The notes under the pieces were generated by a model. The model worked only from the letters and a program-made list of their open reading frames with translations. It searched no databases and was not told the DNA's origin. The translations under genes and the position numbers were made by a program. From assembly GCA_020630795.1 (NCBI GenBank), contig JAHDIK010000012.1, positions 1 to 64,000 of the forward strand: a DNA stretch of 64,000 bases. Direction: 5' to 3'. This document shows, one piece after another, positions 35,612-44,292 of the stretch (within the stretch, counting starts at the first letter, position 1; each line of letters starts with the position of its first letter). This DNA is from Colwellia sp. (GTDB taxonomy: Bacteria > Pseudomonadota > Gammaproteobacteria > Enterobacterales > Alteromonadaceae).

Positions 35612-36328
35612 ATGCGTTTACTATTAGTGTTAGCTGTTGTTGTAGCTACTTTTCAAGTTCAAGCTTTTTCTAGTGTTGCAAGTTACCAAAAAGCGCTTGA
35701 AGAACGAATGGAGAAAATGAAAAATAAAAAATCTTCTTGGACCAAAGAAGAAATTCAACTCATGAAAACAGAAAGTGAAAAATTACTAAACGCTTTGCCT
35801 AACCCAGGTATACAGGTTGGTAAAAAAGCACCTGATTTTTCATTAGTTAATGCAGACGGAAAAACGGTATCGCTAGAAAGCGAATTAGCAAAAGGGCCTG
35901 TTGTGTTGGTATTTTACCGCGGTGCTTGGTGCCCGTTTTGTAACATGCACTTACGTGCGTTGAAAGAAAGTTTGCCTGAATTTCAAAAGTTTGGTGCGCA
36001 ACTTGTTGCGATAACACCACAAACACCTGATAAATCTCAAAAGCAATTTGAAGCAGAAGGCTCACCGTTTGAAATTTTGAGTGATTTAAATAACCAAACA
36101 ATGAAGTCATACAATCTTTATTTTGAACCATCAAAAGCATTGGTTGATGTGTACAAAAGTCATGGTTTAGATTTAGAAGGTTTTAACGGTAATGGTCGTA
36201 CAGGTTTACCTGTACCAGGAACCTTTATTATTGATCAAAAAGGTATTGTGCGAGCGATGAAAGCTCAAACAGATTATAAAATTCGTATGGAACCAGCTGA
36301 AATTGTGAAAGCATTATCTTCTTTGTAA
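35612..36328 (+). CDS. Exported peroxiredoxin-like (AhpC/TSA) protein
   Basis: 238 residues from ATG 35612, chosen because AAGGA lies 6 nt upstream and a clean signal peptide follows (MRLLLVLAVV, cleavage after VQA at about 18). The redoxin domain has KAPDFSL and YRGAWCPFC with C107 and C110, a CxxC like that of bacterioferritin comigratory or thioredoxin-like peroxidases. It likely reduces peroxides or disulfides in the periplasm. A terminator follows. Confidence 0.82.
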   Translation: MRLLLVLAVVVATFQVQAFSSVASYQKALEERMEKMKNKKSSWTKEEIQLMKTESEKLLNALPNPGIQVGKKAPDFSLVNADGKTVSLESELAKGPVVLVFYRGAWCPFCNMHLRALKESLPEFQKFGAQLVAITPQTPDKSQKQFEAEGSPFEILSDLNNQTMKSYNLYFEPSKALVDVYKSHGLDLEGFNGNGRTGLPVPGTFIIDQKGIVRAMKAQTDYKIRMEPAEIVKALSSL

Positions 36329-36400
36329 TATGTAATGTTTGTGCAAAATAAAATAGTGATAAGAGGTTAACGTAATACACTAAGTTAATTTGTTACTATC

Positions 36401-36434
36401 AACGCTCTTTAGTTTATGCTTAAGAGCGTTTTTT
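36401..36434 (+). terminator. Terminator of the peroxiredoxin-like gene
   Basis: AACGCTCTT (36401-36409) pairs with AAGAGCGTT (36422-36430) and runs into a T tract. Confidence 0.88.
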
Positions 36435-36451
36435 GTTTATAAGGTAGAGCT

Positions 36452-36868
36452 TTGAACATCTATTTAAAAATTTCACTAATACTTTGTATCAGTTTGTTGA
36501 CAACTCAAAGTTATGCAGACGAACTAAAGCCTTTTAAAAGCGACGGGTGTAGTGCATTTCCTGATGGCACATTATCTCAAAATACTCTTTGGCTCCGTTG
36601 TTGTGAACAACATGATTTTGCCTATTGGAAAGGCGGAACTTATGAAGAGCGATTAGCGTCTGATCAAGCGTTACAAATATGTGTAGCCAAAGTAGGAGAG
36701 CCAAGTATTGCTTCACTTATGCTTGCAGGCGTTAGAGTGGGAGGAACGCCTTATTTACCAACAAGTTTTAGATGGGGGTATGGTTGGTCTTACCCTAAGT
36801 TTTATGGCAAATTAACCGCTGATGAATTGCGGCAGGTGAGCAACCTTACACCGCAAAAGTTTAAATAA
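36452..36868 (+). CDS. Secreted phospholipase A2-like protein
   Basis: 138 residues starting at TTG 36452, with AAGG about 8 nt upstream. The signal peptide ends after SYA (about 22). The phospholipase A2 active-site signature CC-x2-HD is present as C50, C51, H54, D55, followed by FAYWKGG. C33 and C77 could form a disulfide. A calcium-loop glycine pattern is not obvious, so lipase activity needs proof. It is exported to the periplasm or beyond. The next gene is also exported and starts 51 bp downstream. Confidence 0.7.
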   Translation: MNIYLKISLILCISLLTTQSYADELKPFKSDGCSAFPDGTLSQNTLWLRCCEQHDFAYWKGGTYEERLASDQALQICVAKVGEPSIASLMLAGVRVGGTPYLPTSFRWGYGWSYPKFYGKLTADELRQVSNLTPQKFK

Positions 36869-36919
36869 ATTAAACCTAATGTTACTGTCGATAAATAATA
36901 ATAAATATAAGGAATGAGT

Positions 36920-37396
36920 ATGAAGTTTTTGTATGCGGTATATGTGTTTTTGTGTGTTAGTTTTTCATCGCTAGCGATAGCAGGCGACAAAGCGGATATT
37001 GAAACCCTATTGAATAATTTTTTAGCGAATACACTGAAAGACGATCTTAAAAACCATAATAGATTTTGGGCAGATGATCTTGTTTATACGAGCTCTTCAG
37101 GCACTCGTTTTGATAAGAGTGTAATTATTGACGGTATAAAAAAAGAAAGAAACGATAAATCTAATAAAGCCACTGACACTTCAGCTGAAGCACCTAGTTA
37201 CTGGGCAGAAGAAACCGATGTGCGAATGTATGGAACCACGGCCATTGTCGCATTTAAATTGGGCGCTAAATGGAAAGAAGACAAAAAGGACAAGTTCCAA
37301 TTTTATTACAATACAGGCACATTGTTAAAGCGCGACGGACAGTGGAAAGTTATTGCTTGGCAGGCGACTAAAATTCCAGAGAGTAATAAAAAATAA
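36920..37396 (+). CDS. Exported SnoaL/DUF4440-like (NTF2-fold) protein
   Basis: 158 residues from ATG 36920; AAGGA lies 6 nt upstream, while ATG 36914 is too close to it. Signal peptide with cleavage after AIAG (about 20). The mature protein has an NTF2-like pattern: IETLLNNFLANTLKDD, FWADDLVYTSSSGTRF and a C-terminal YYNTGTLLKRDGQWKVIAWQAT. Such proteins bind or isomerise small ligands; the function here is unknown. Confidence 0.75.
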   Translation: MKFLYAVYVFLCVSFSSLAIAGDKADIETLLNNFLANTLKDDLKNHNRFWADDLVYTSSSGTRFDKSVIIDGIKKERNDKSNKATDTSAEAPSYWAEETDVRMYGTTAIVAFKLGAKWKEDKKDKFQFYYNTGTLLKRDGQWKVIAWQATKIPESNKK

Positions 37397-37701
37397 ACGT
37401 TATTATGCTGTTGGGAGTGTTTTAGGAATAGATAAGTTCACCTTAACTCCCAACGATGTAGATAAGTCATAATCAATTGTTCTGTGTAACTTATGAGTAA
37501 TGTACTCCTCTTCATTAAATTTTTTAAGCAATTCACTAGACCTTTTGTTTAAGTTTTCCTTTTATTAATACAAATCAATTAAGCAGTAGTTATTTTCTAA
37601 TCGTAGCTTTGGTGTAAGTTATACTAGCTAATAAGTTGAAATATATAACGATTAGGTTATATATTGTACTAAGAGTTACCTTGTATCTGTACGGAGGTCA
37701 T
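37397..37701. other. Intergenic region with an inverted repeat
   Basis: About 305 bp without a supported gene once the GGDEF start is placed at 37702. GTTGGGAGT (37410-37418) is complementary to ACTCCCAAC (37446-37454), with a 27-nt loop and no T tract. Otherwise AT-rich. Confidence 0.5.
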
Positions 37702-38799
37702 TTGAAAAAACTGTTCAAATTGTTCACCTTTGAAGGGCGGCCATCAAAGGTTAGAGGCTCAGACTATAGAACATTTATTGTTTTATGGTGCGTAGGTGTT
37801 TTTGCACTACTCGTACATGTAGCACTCATCCCATTGTTTTTGGTGATTGGGTTACCTGAAATGAGCTACCTGAACTACGGTAGTGTTGCGTTGTGGATGT
37901 TAGGTTTATGGTGCAACACAAGAGGTAATTACTCTGCCACAATTAAGTTTTTTAGTGTTGAAGTACTGATACATTCGTTTTTTGCGGTTTCTATGATGGG
38001 GTTGTCTGTCGGTTTTCAACATTATTTGTGGGCGATTGCTTGTATGGCATTGCTTGCTCAAGATATACCGCGCGTTATTACTATTCTTATAGGCTTTTCA
38101 ATTATTATATTTTTTGGTCTTCTCCATTTTTTGTTTGGAGACGTTCAATACACATATAAATATGCAGAGTTAACGCCCATTATTCATTTTATAAACGTAA
38201 TTGTTGCTGGCGTACCGCTGACTTATTCGATTGTTGCTGTTTTACATACCACGTCGAACAAAGAACGTTATTTAGCAAAAGCCGCCGCTAAAGATGAGTT
38301 TACGGGGCTTTATAATCAAAATTTCTCCTATGAAATGCTAAGTATTGTACTGAGTCAGGCAGATAGGCTTAACTCTCCTGTTTGTATTATTAAAGGAAGT
38401 ATCGATCACTTTAGTAATATTCAAGATACCTATGGAACTGAACTGTCGAATGAACTGTTGCTCGATGTTTCTCGTTTTGTAAAAGATAAAATTCGGTGTT
38501 CAGACATCGCCGCGAGGTGGAAAAATAACGAATTTTTTATTGTGTTGTCGGGTATTGATAACGAGCAAGCACAAATTAAAATTGAAAGTTTAAGGGAAGG
38601 GGTTTTCTCTTCAATTAAAACAGGAAACGATAAAAATATATCGGTTTCAATGAGTTTTGGTATTGCTGAGTGGAAACAAGGAGACTCAGTAAAAAAAGTG
38701 ATTAACTACGCGAATAAAGCCCTAAAAGCGAGTAATAAGAACGGTTATAACCGCACTACGTATTATAAAAGTAGAACGCAACCAATAAACACGATATAG
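37702..38799 (+). CDS. Membrane GGDEF-domain protein with degenerate active site
   Basis: 365 residues from TTG 37702, preferred because GGAGG stands 4-5 nt upstream; an upstream TTG at 37636 lacks one. Six membrane segments (about 20-175) precede a GGDEF domain (about 195-355). The signature is KNNEF at 274-278 instead of GGDEF, and SIDHFSNIQDTYGTEL replaces the usual D-FK-IND-GH-GD pattern, so the GTP-binding and metal residues are largely lost. It is probably not a diguanylate cyclase but a sensor or effector. MFS-like sensor modules of other GGDEF proteins are similar in layout. Confidence 0.85.
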   Translation: MKKLFKLFTFEGRPSKVRGSDYRTFIVLWCVGVFALLVHVALIPLFLVIGLPEMSYLNYGSVALWMLGLWCNTRGNYSATIKFFSVEVLIHSFFAVSMMGLSVGFQHYLWAIACMALLAQDIPRVITILIGFSIIIFFGLLHFLFGDVQYTYKYAELTPIIHFINVIVAGVPLTYSIVAVLHTTSNKERYLAKAAAKDEFTGLYNQNFSYEMLSIVLSQADRLNSPVCIIKGSIDHFSNIQDTYGTELSNELLLDVSRFVKDKIRCSDIAARWKNNEFFIVLSGIDNEQAQIKIESLREGVFSSIKTGNDKNISVSMSFGIAEWKQGDSVKKVINYANKALKASNKNGYNRTTYYKSRTQPINTI

Positions 38800-38800
38800 C

Positions 38801-38844
38801 AGCCTAAACGTTACGTTAATCATGGTTAACGTAACGTTTAGGCT
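38801..38844. terminator. 19-bp perfect hairpin between converging genes
   Basis: Arms 38801-38819 and 38826-38844 are fully complementary with a 6-nt loop. It starts just after the GGDEF gene stop and 34 bp from the eboF stop. There is no long T tract, so it may block read-through both ways by stability alone. Confidence 0.65.
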
Positions 38845-38877
38845 ATCGCTTATTATTTTGTGGCGTACTAGAAGGTT

Positions 38878-40254
38878 TTATTCAAAATGCTTTTTAATGT
38901 AGTTGAATATATCTGTTTGTTTTAAAGGCGCATTATCGGCTAATTTATGCTGTGGTGCGATTAAAATAGGCCCTTTCTGTGGATCGTCTGTTAAACGTCC
39001 GTGGCTACCTTTTATAAGGCTAGTGTCTAGTGGAATAACGTCCATTAAGTATCTAAAACCTAATTTCTTTTTAAGTAACCTATAAACAACTTGAAGTATT
39101 GGTAGTTTTAAATTGGGATCAATAAACATTTCGAGTGGGTCGTAACCGGGTTTTCGATGTATGTCTACCGTGCGAGCAAAGTCTGGCGCTTTGTTATCGT
39201 CAAGCCAATAATAATAACTAAACCATGAGTTTTCATCGCTAATTGCCACTAAATCACCACTTCTTTCGTGGTCAATACCTAACGATTTTTGCTCGTCTTT
39301 GTTAAGTACTTGTTCAAGGCCTTGCGTTGATTTGAGTAACTCTTTAACGTCTTCTAAACATGTTTTGTCGTTAACATAAACGTGTGCACATTGGTGATCT
39401 GCCACAGCAAATGCTTTTGAAGCACCGCAATCAAGGTTTTCAAAGTTAGCTGTACGGCGAACATTAATATAGCCTTTTTCACGCAAGATTTTATTAATGT
39501 GAACTGTATGGTTAACTTCGGTAATACCGTATTCAGACACAATTAAAAACTCAGCATTGTGCTGTTTATAGGCGTTAATAATATTTCCCACTACTGCATC
39601 TATATCTTGAATCTCTTGCGCGATAGATGGATCGTTAGGCCCTAGTTTTTGAAGGCTGTAGTCAAGGTGAGGTAAGTAAACGAGTTGTAGATCAGGCTTA
39701 TTTTGTTCAAATTCTTCTATAGCGGCTTTTGCAATCCATTGGCTTGCGCCAATACCTGCTTTTGGTCCCCAAAAATTAAAAAATGGGAATGTACCAATTT
39801 TACTTTCAATATTTTGATGAAGCCCTTCTGGCGCAGAATAAAGATCAAATACTTTACCGCCATCAGCCAAGTAGTGCGGACGAGGGGTAATGCTGTTGTC
39901 TACATTGGCGTACATGTTATACCACCAAAATAATTTAGAAACTTTAATGTGCGGATTTTCTGCTTTGAGAACATCCCAAATTTTGGGTGATTGTACTAAC
40001 TGATTGGCTTGTTTCCAAAAGCCTACTTCAGCTAAGTCTTTAAAGTACCACCCGTTACCTACAATTCCGTGCTGGTTAGCTTGTTTCCCTGTTACCATTG
40101 CACTTTGCGCCGTGGTGGTAACTGCGGGAAACTCAGCAGCCAATGGCGTTGAAACATACCCCGAGCTAATTAGTTTGTTTATGTTCGGTGTATTTTCACC
40201 AATCATATATGGGCTTAAGCCAACAATATTGAGTACAACGAGTGGAGCGGGCAT
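38878..40254 (-). CDS. eboF: EboF, alkaline-phosphatase-superfamily nucleotide pyrophosphatase-like
   Basis: 458 residues of the alkaline phosphatase/phosphodiesterase superfamily. The N-terminal VLNIVGLSPYMIGENTPN and the nucleophile region FPAVTTTAQSAMVTGK, then HGIVGNGWYFKDL, match EboF proteins as I recall them. Metal-site segments SEYGITEV and SGDLVAI follow. There is no signal peptide. It is the last gene of the Ebo operon, 15 bp after eboE. In cyanobacteria Ebo proteins move a scytonemin precursor to the periplasm; the chemistry of EboF is not established. Confidence 0.85.
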   Translation of the reverse strand: MPAPLVVLNIVGLSPYMIGENTPNINKLISSGYVSTPLAAEFPAVTTTAQSAMVTGKQANQHGIVGNGWYFKDLAEVGFWKQANQLVQSPKIWDVLKAENPHIKVSKLFWWYNMYANVDNSITPRPHYLADGGKVFDLYSAPEGLHQNIESKIGTFPFFNFWGPKAGIGASQWIAKAAIEEFEQNKPDLQLVYLPHLDYSLQKLGPNDPSIAQEIQDIDAVVGNIINAYKQHNAEFLIVSEYGITEVNHTVHINKILREKGYINVRRTANFENLDCGASKAFAVADHQCAHVYVNDKTCLEDVKELLKSTQGLEQVLNKDEQKSLGIDHERSGDLVAISDENSWFSYYYWLDDNKAPDFARTVDIHRKPGYDPLEMFIDPNLKLPILQVVYRLLKKKLGFRYLMDVIPLDTSLIKGSHGRLTDDPQKGPILIAPQHKLADNAPLKQTDIFNYIKKHFE

Positions 40255-40269
40255 ATAAATCTCTATATT

Positions 40270-41529
40270 TTAATTGATGGGAGTGTGCAATATATTACGC
40301 TTATTTAACGCGTTTTCGAGCCATGTAAATTCGTCAACGATACCTTGGTGCAACACGCTACTTTTGTCTTTTATTGTGTTAGTTGATAGAAAGTTTAGCC
40401 ATGTGTAGGTTTCAATTTCTAAATAAGGTAGCTGTTTATTCTTTTCGATATTTATAGCTAAAAAATCTAATGTTTCTTCGATAGCATTTTGAGTGCTCGA
40501 TAAGAAGGTTTCTGAAAAGTCAGTTTGATTAATTGGAATGTGATAATGAATTTTAGCGGTTATCACAGACTGTTCTGCTTCTGATACGTTTTCCAATTGT
40601 TTAACCAATGTGTGTTCTTCTAAATCAGCGAGCTCTGCTATCAACGTATTGTTATTAAATAATTTTGTTTGATGTAAAAATTTCTCGTCTTTAAATAATT
40701 GTGTAAGTTGTTTTACATCGTTTTTATTTTGTAGGCGAGCGTTAATTGCGTTGGAAATTTGTATTTTTCCGATCGTAATGCCTGAATCGGTGATTTTAGT
40801 GAGCGCTTCGGTAATGTTTTCATTCATTACGCCTTGATGACAGGTATCAAAGCAGCATCCTATATAACGAAGAACTGTGTCTTTGGAAATATTGTTAGAT
40901 GCAGCATAAGGTAACAAGTCATTGTTAAAGAAGCTCAGTAATTGATCTGTGCTTTGTAATACGCAATCTGGTTCCATTTCAATACAAATGCAAATGCGTT
41001 TACCTATATTGTTTTCAATATCAGTAAGGTTCTCAATAAGAGCAGTAAAATAATTTAATGCTTGTTTGTTTTGAATGCCATCCCATAGTTCTGCATACCC
41101 TAATGGCACTGTTGAAATTGCGCCAAAATGAATGTCGTCTGGAAGGCATTGAGCCAATATTTGGGCAAGATTAGTGGTATATGCTAAACGTTCAGGTTGT
41201 GCCCATGTGGGTAGGTAAACATCTTTTTTTACAACGCCTTGATGGAAATTTCCGTAAGGGAAGCCATTTAAGCTGGTTAATAACATGCCGTTATCATTTA
41301 AACATTGTTTAAATTGATCTAATTGAGAAGCTGACTCATCTATAGGTTGATCTTCAAGTAATGATTTTGCCGCACTCGCAGATAACCATAATCCCGAGGC
41401 CATATTCGGGATATGTCTACGATTTCGTATGGTTGTAAAGTGCGACTGAATATTATCAGTAACTTGCTTTAATGATTGCCCAGGGTGCACATTGCTACAG
41501 TAAGCAATGTGCGCTTTTTGGTATAACAT
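40270..41529 (-). CDS. eboE: EboE, TIM-barrel (xylose isomerase-like) metabolite traffic protein
   Basis: 419 residues of a sugar-phosphate isomerase/epimerase-like TIM barrel. MEPDCVLQS and GCCFDTCHQGV give the acidic and His-containing barrel-end motifs. The opening region (LYQKAHIAYCSNVHPGQS) and the FPYGNFHQGVVK loop are typical of the EboE group. It has no membrane segment. It lies between eboB and eboF with short gaps. Confidence 0.85.
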   Translation of the reverse strand: MLYQKAHIAYCSNVHPGQSLKQVTDNIQSHFTTIRNRRHIPNMASGLWLSASAAKSLLEDQPIDESASQLDQFKQCLNDNGMLLTSLNGFPYGNFHQGVVKKDVYLPTWAQPERLAYTTNLAQILAQCLPDDIHFGAISTVPLGYAELWDGIQNKQALNYFTALIENLTDIENNIGKRICICIEMEPDCVLQSTDQLLSFFNNDLLPYAASNNISKDTVLRYIGCCFDTCHQGVMNENITEALTKITDSGITIGKIQISNAINARLQNKNDVKQLTQLFKDEKFLHQTKLFNNNTLIAELADLEEHTLVKQLENVSEAEQSVITAKIHYHIPINQTDFSETFLSSTQNAIEETLDFLAINIEKNKQLPYLEIETYTWLNFLSTNTIKDKSSVLHQGIVDEFTWLENALNKRNILHTPIN

Positions 41530-41574
41530 TTATATGAAGTTCCAACATCTAAAACTGACAGAATTATTCACTTA

Positions 41575-42456
41575 TTAGGTTTCAATAAGTGGTTCTTGGC
41601 CACGTAATACTTTGTTGTCTTTGTAGGTTTGAGTTTGATCTATTAATGGCTTTTTAACCATATCTAACGATATTCTGCCGCTTTGTGCAAAAAAGTTAAT
41701 AGGGTTGTTAAATGTTACTTTTTCCACTTGTTCGCGAGAAAAGCCATCTTTAATCATAGCTTGTGCTGTTTTAGGTACTTTTAATGGATCACTTACTCCC
41801 CAATCAGCAGCACTGTTGATGATCATTTTGTCAGTACCATATTCTTGAAGTAGTTTAACCATTCTAGGTTCAGACATTTTAGTGTTTGGATAAATACTAT
41901 GTCCTCTCCAACAGTCTGTTTCTAATACCAGTGGTAGCGTTTGTTCGTTTAAGTGATCAACTAATACCATTTCTTCTGCAATACCACTATCGCGAATAGC
42001 GTCTAATGTACGCTTGGTTCCATTCACTTTATCCCGGTGAGGAGTATGAATTAATACTGGTAGATTTAGGTTTTTTGCAAGCTCTAACTGCTCTAATAAA
42101 AAGCGGTCTTCTTCAGGTGTTATATCGTCGTATCCAATTTCACCTACACCCACAACATTGTCTTTTTGGCAGTATCTTGGAAGAATTTTCATTACTTCTT
42201 CAGCAAGTTCTACATCGTTTGACTCTTTTGGGTTCAGCCCCATAGTACAAAAGTGCATAATACCAAATTGAGATGCTCGAAAGTGCTCCCAGCCAATGAG
42301 TGTGTCGAAGTAGTCGATAAACGAACCTACTTGAGTACGAGGTTGCCCTAACCAAAATGCCGGTTCAATTACACCAACAATACCTGCAGCGGCCATGTTT
42401 TCGTAATCATCGGTAGTTCTGGCAAGCATGTGAATGTGTGGGTCAAAATATTTCAT
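41575..42456 (-). CDS. eboB: EboB, TatD-family metal hydrolase
   Basis: 293 residues of the TatD-like amidohydrolase fold. Metal ligands are visible as H7 and H9 in DPHIHM, Glu in GVGEIGYDD, and His in LIHTPHRDK and VDHLNE. EboB proteins share this form. The gene follows eboA by 91 bp, the largest gap within the operon. Confidence 0.86.
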   Translation of the reverse strand: MKYFDPHIHMLARTTDDYENMAAAGIVGVIEPAFWLGQPRTQVGSFIDYFDTLIGWEHFRASQFGIMHFCTMGLNPKESNDVELAEEVMKILPRYCQKDNVVGVGEIGYDDITPEEDRFLLEQLELAKNLNLPVLIHTPHRDKVNGTKRTLDAIRDSGIAEEMVLVDHLNEQTLPLVLETDCWRGHSIYPNTKMSEPRMVKLLQEYGTDKMIINSAADWGVSDPLKVPKTAQAMIKDGFSREQVEKVTFNNPINFFAQSGRISLDMVKKPLIDQTQTYKDNKVLRGQEPLIET

Positions 42457-42547
42457 ATTAAATCCTTAAACTTTATACTGATAACGTTAACATCTATCGC
42501 TATATTTTTATTTGAAAATGATATATCAGGGAATAATTCGTAATTGG

Positions 42548-43354
42548 TTAATCGAACTTGATGCTAGGTAATATATCACTTTGTATTAACTTAGTGATTG
42601 TTTTTTTGTGTTGCGCATCAGTATGATAAAAATGAGTAATATACTGTTTGAAATTTTCAATATTTTCAACGGATAAGTCCTTATAACGAACACCTAACCA
42701 CAAAGATGCTGGAGGTACTCTATCAGCAAGTGCTTGTTCTATAACGTAATCTATACACATGTTAGACAAGCTTTCGTTTAAACGACTTGCTAAGCCATTA
42801 ATTAGTGAGATATTAAGTCCCATAAACAACGATTTTAAAACTAATTGATTAAAGTTTAGTTGTTCAAAATGCTCTGCAGGGTAGTTATTGTGTAACGCTA
42901 ATGACGTAAATTCTATTAGGCTATTACATCTTGTGGCATTAACCGCAATATTCACACAATTCCCCGAAAAATCGAGCAAGCTTAGGCTTTTTAACAAAGC
43001 ACATTTTTCTGATTCATCACCCAAGCGGTAGTATTGTTTGAGTAAAACAACGGAAGCTTTTTGAACGTCTGTTTGCGTTTTCTGAATGTTCTGAAGTGCC
43101 GTATTTATTAGTAGCAATCTTACGAGCTCTGATGTTTCAAACGTCGCTATATTTTTAAAAGCGTTATTCAGGTTGCTTGATGGTAATTGGATAGTATAAA
43201 GAATAGTAAATTTACGCTTAACTACGACCGAGGCATTTAATAGTTCATTTTCGTAATCAGTCGCATTTTTGATGTTGGAGATAGCGGTGGTTAGCCAGCT
43301 ATGCTCGTCAGAAGTAAGCTGGTTAAAAAGCGAATTTTCGATTAATGACAACAT
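42548..43354 (-). CDS. eboA: EboA-domain protein
   Basis: 268 residues, all helical in pattern, with no catalytic motif; this matches the description of EboA, which has no known enzyme fold. LGDESEKCALLKSLSLLD and the Cys/Asn-rich following segment fit. The assignment leans on its position between the UbiA-like and TatD-like genes. The gene starts 24 bp after eboC. Confidence 0.75.
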   Translation of the reverse strand: MLSLIENSLFNQLTSDEHSWLTTAISNIKNATDYENELLNASVVVKRKFTILYTIQLPSSNLNNAFKNIATFETSELVRLLLINTALQNIQKTQTDVQKASVVLLKQYYRLGDESEKCALLKSLSLLDFSGNCVNIAVNATRCNSLIEFTSLALHNNYPAEHFEQLNFNQLVLKSLFMGLNISLINGLASRLNESLSNMCIDYVIEQALADRVPPASLWLGVRYKDLSVENIENFKQYITHFYHTDAQHKKTITKLIQSDILPSIKFD

Positions 43355-43378
43355 AATAGGTACTGCGTAGATAAGAGG

Positions 43379-44254
43379 TTAAGTTACGTATAAATATTTG
43401 TTTAGCATACGGCACGGAGGCAGTAACGCAAGTATAAACAATGCAACAATGTAATTACCTGAAAGAGCGACAAATAACGCATCAAGAGGAATAACGCCTA
43501 TTACCATCCATGATATTAAATTTTGAATATTGTCAGGAGTAAAGTCGTTAAATACACGAATAAGTTTTTTGAGGTTTAAAACCGTCCACAAGGTAATTAA
43601 AGCAAAGCTAATGTATAATTGCATTGTGTCTAAAATGAATACGTTTGAAACAAAGTAGGCACCGCTTAATGCTGTAAGAAGCAGCATTGTTGCACACACC
43701 CATACTGCATTTTTATTTTCACCGTGAGTTTCTTGCTTGCTGAGAAATGTTAATCCCGTTATGTAAAAGAATATAGGAAGCGCCATTAAGAAGTTTTGGC
43801 TCGATAACCCAACAAACGTCGCACCTAAAATCCAGTTAACATAACGGCAACTTGCCATACAAATAGAGCCAATAAAACCTTCTTTTATTATGCTGTTGTA
43901 GAGCGTTATAACGATGGAAAGTGCAATGCCAACATATCCGGCAATCTGGCTATAGCTAAATGCTAGTAATAAGCCGCCAATCATCAATCCAAATCCAATA
44001 CACCAACCTTGGGTTAAGCTTAGTTCACCACTTGGTATTGGGCGGTTAGGGCGTTCTTTTAAATCTTCTTGATAATCAAAACAATCATTCAGTGTCATAC
44101 CAGAATAATAGAACAACACGCTTGCAAGTATTAATAGCAATAGACTGGCGTTGAGTTGGCCGTGAGATGCAATGGTAGCTGCAGCCACGATATTCGAAAT
44201 AGCAGTAATACCGGCAGGAGCGCGAACCAGCTTTAATAGTGTAAGTAAACTCAT
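43379..44254 (-). CDS. eboC: EboC, UbiA-like prenyltransferase
   Basis: 291 residues with about eight or nine membrane segments. The UbiA first Asp-rich motif is NDCFDYQEDLKERPNRPIPS. It likely attaches a prenyl chain to, or otherwise handles, a small aromatic or polyol substrate in the inner membrane. It is the second gene of the unit, 38 bp after eboD. Confidence 0.88.
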   Translation of the reverse strand: MSLLTLLKLVRAPAGITAISNIVAAATIASHGQLNASLLLLILASVLFYYSGMTLNDCFDYQEDLKERPNRPIPSGELSLTQGWCIGFGLMIGGLLLAFSYSQIAGYVGIALSIVITLYNSIIKEGFIGSICMASCRYVNWILGATFVGLSSQNFLMALPIFFYITGLTFLSKQETHGENKNAVWVCATMLLLTALSGAYFVSNVFILDTMQLYISFALITLWTVLNLKKLIRVFNDFTPDNIQNLISWMVIGVIPLDALFVALSGNYIVALFILALLPPCRMLNKYLYVT

Positions 44255-44292
44255 TGATTATTCTTATTATGTTATCGGTAAAAGTACATGTA

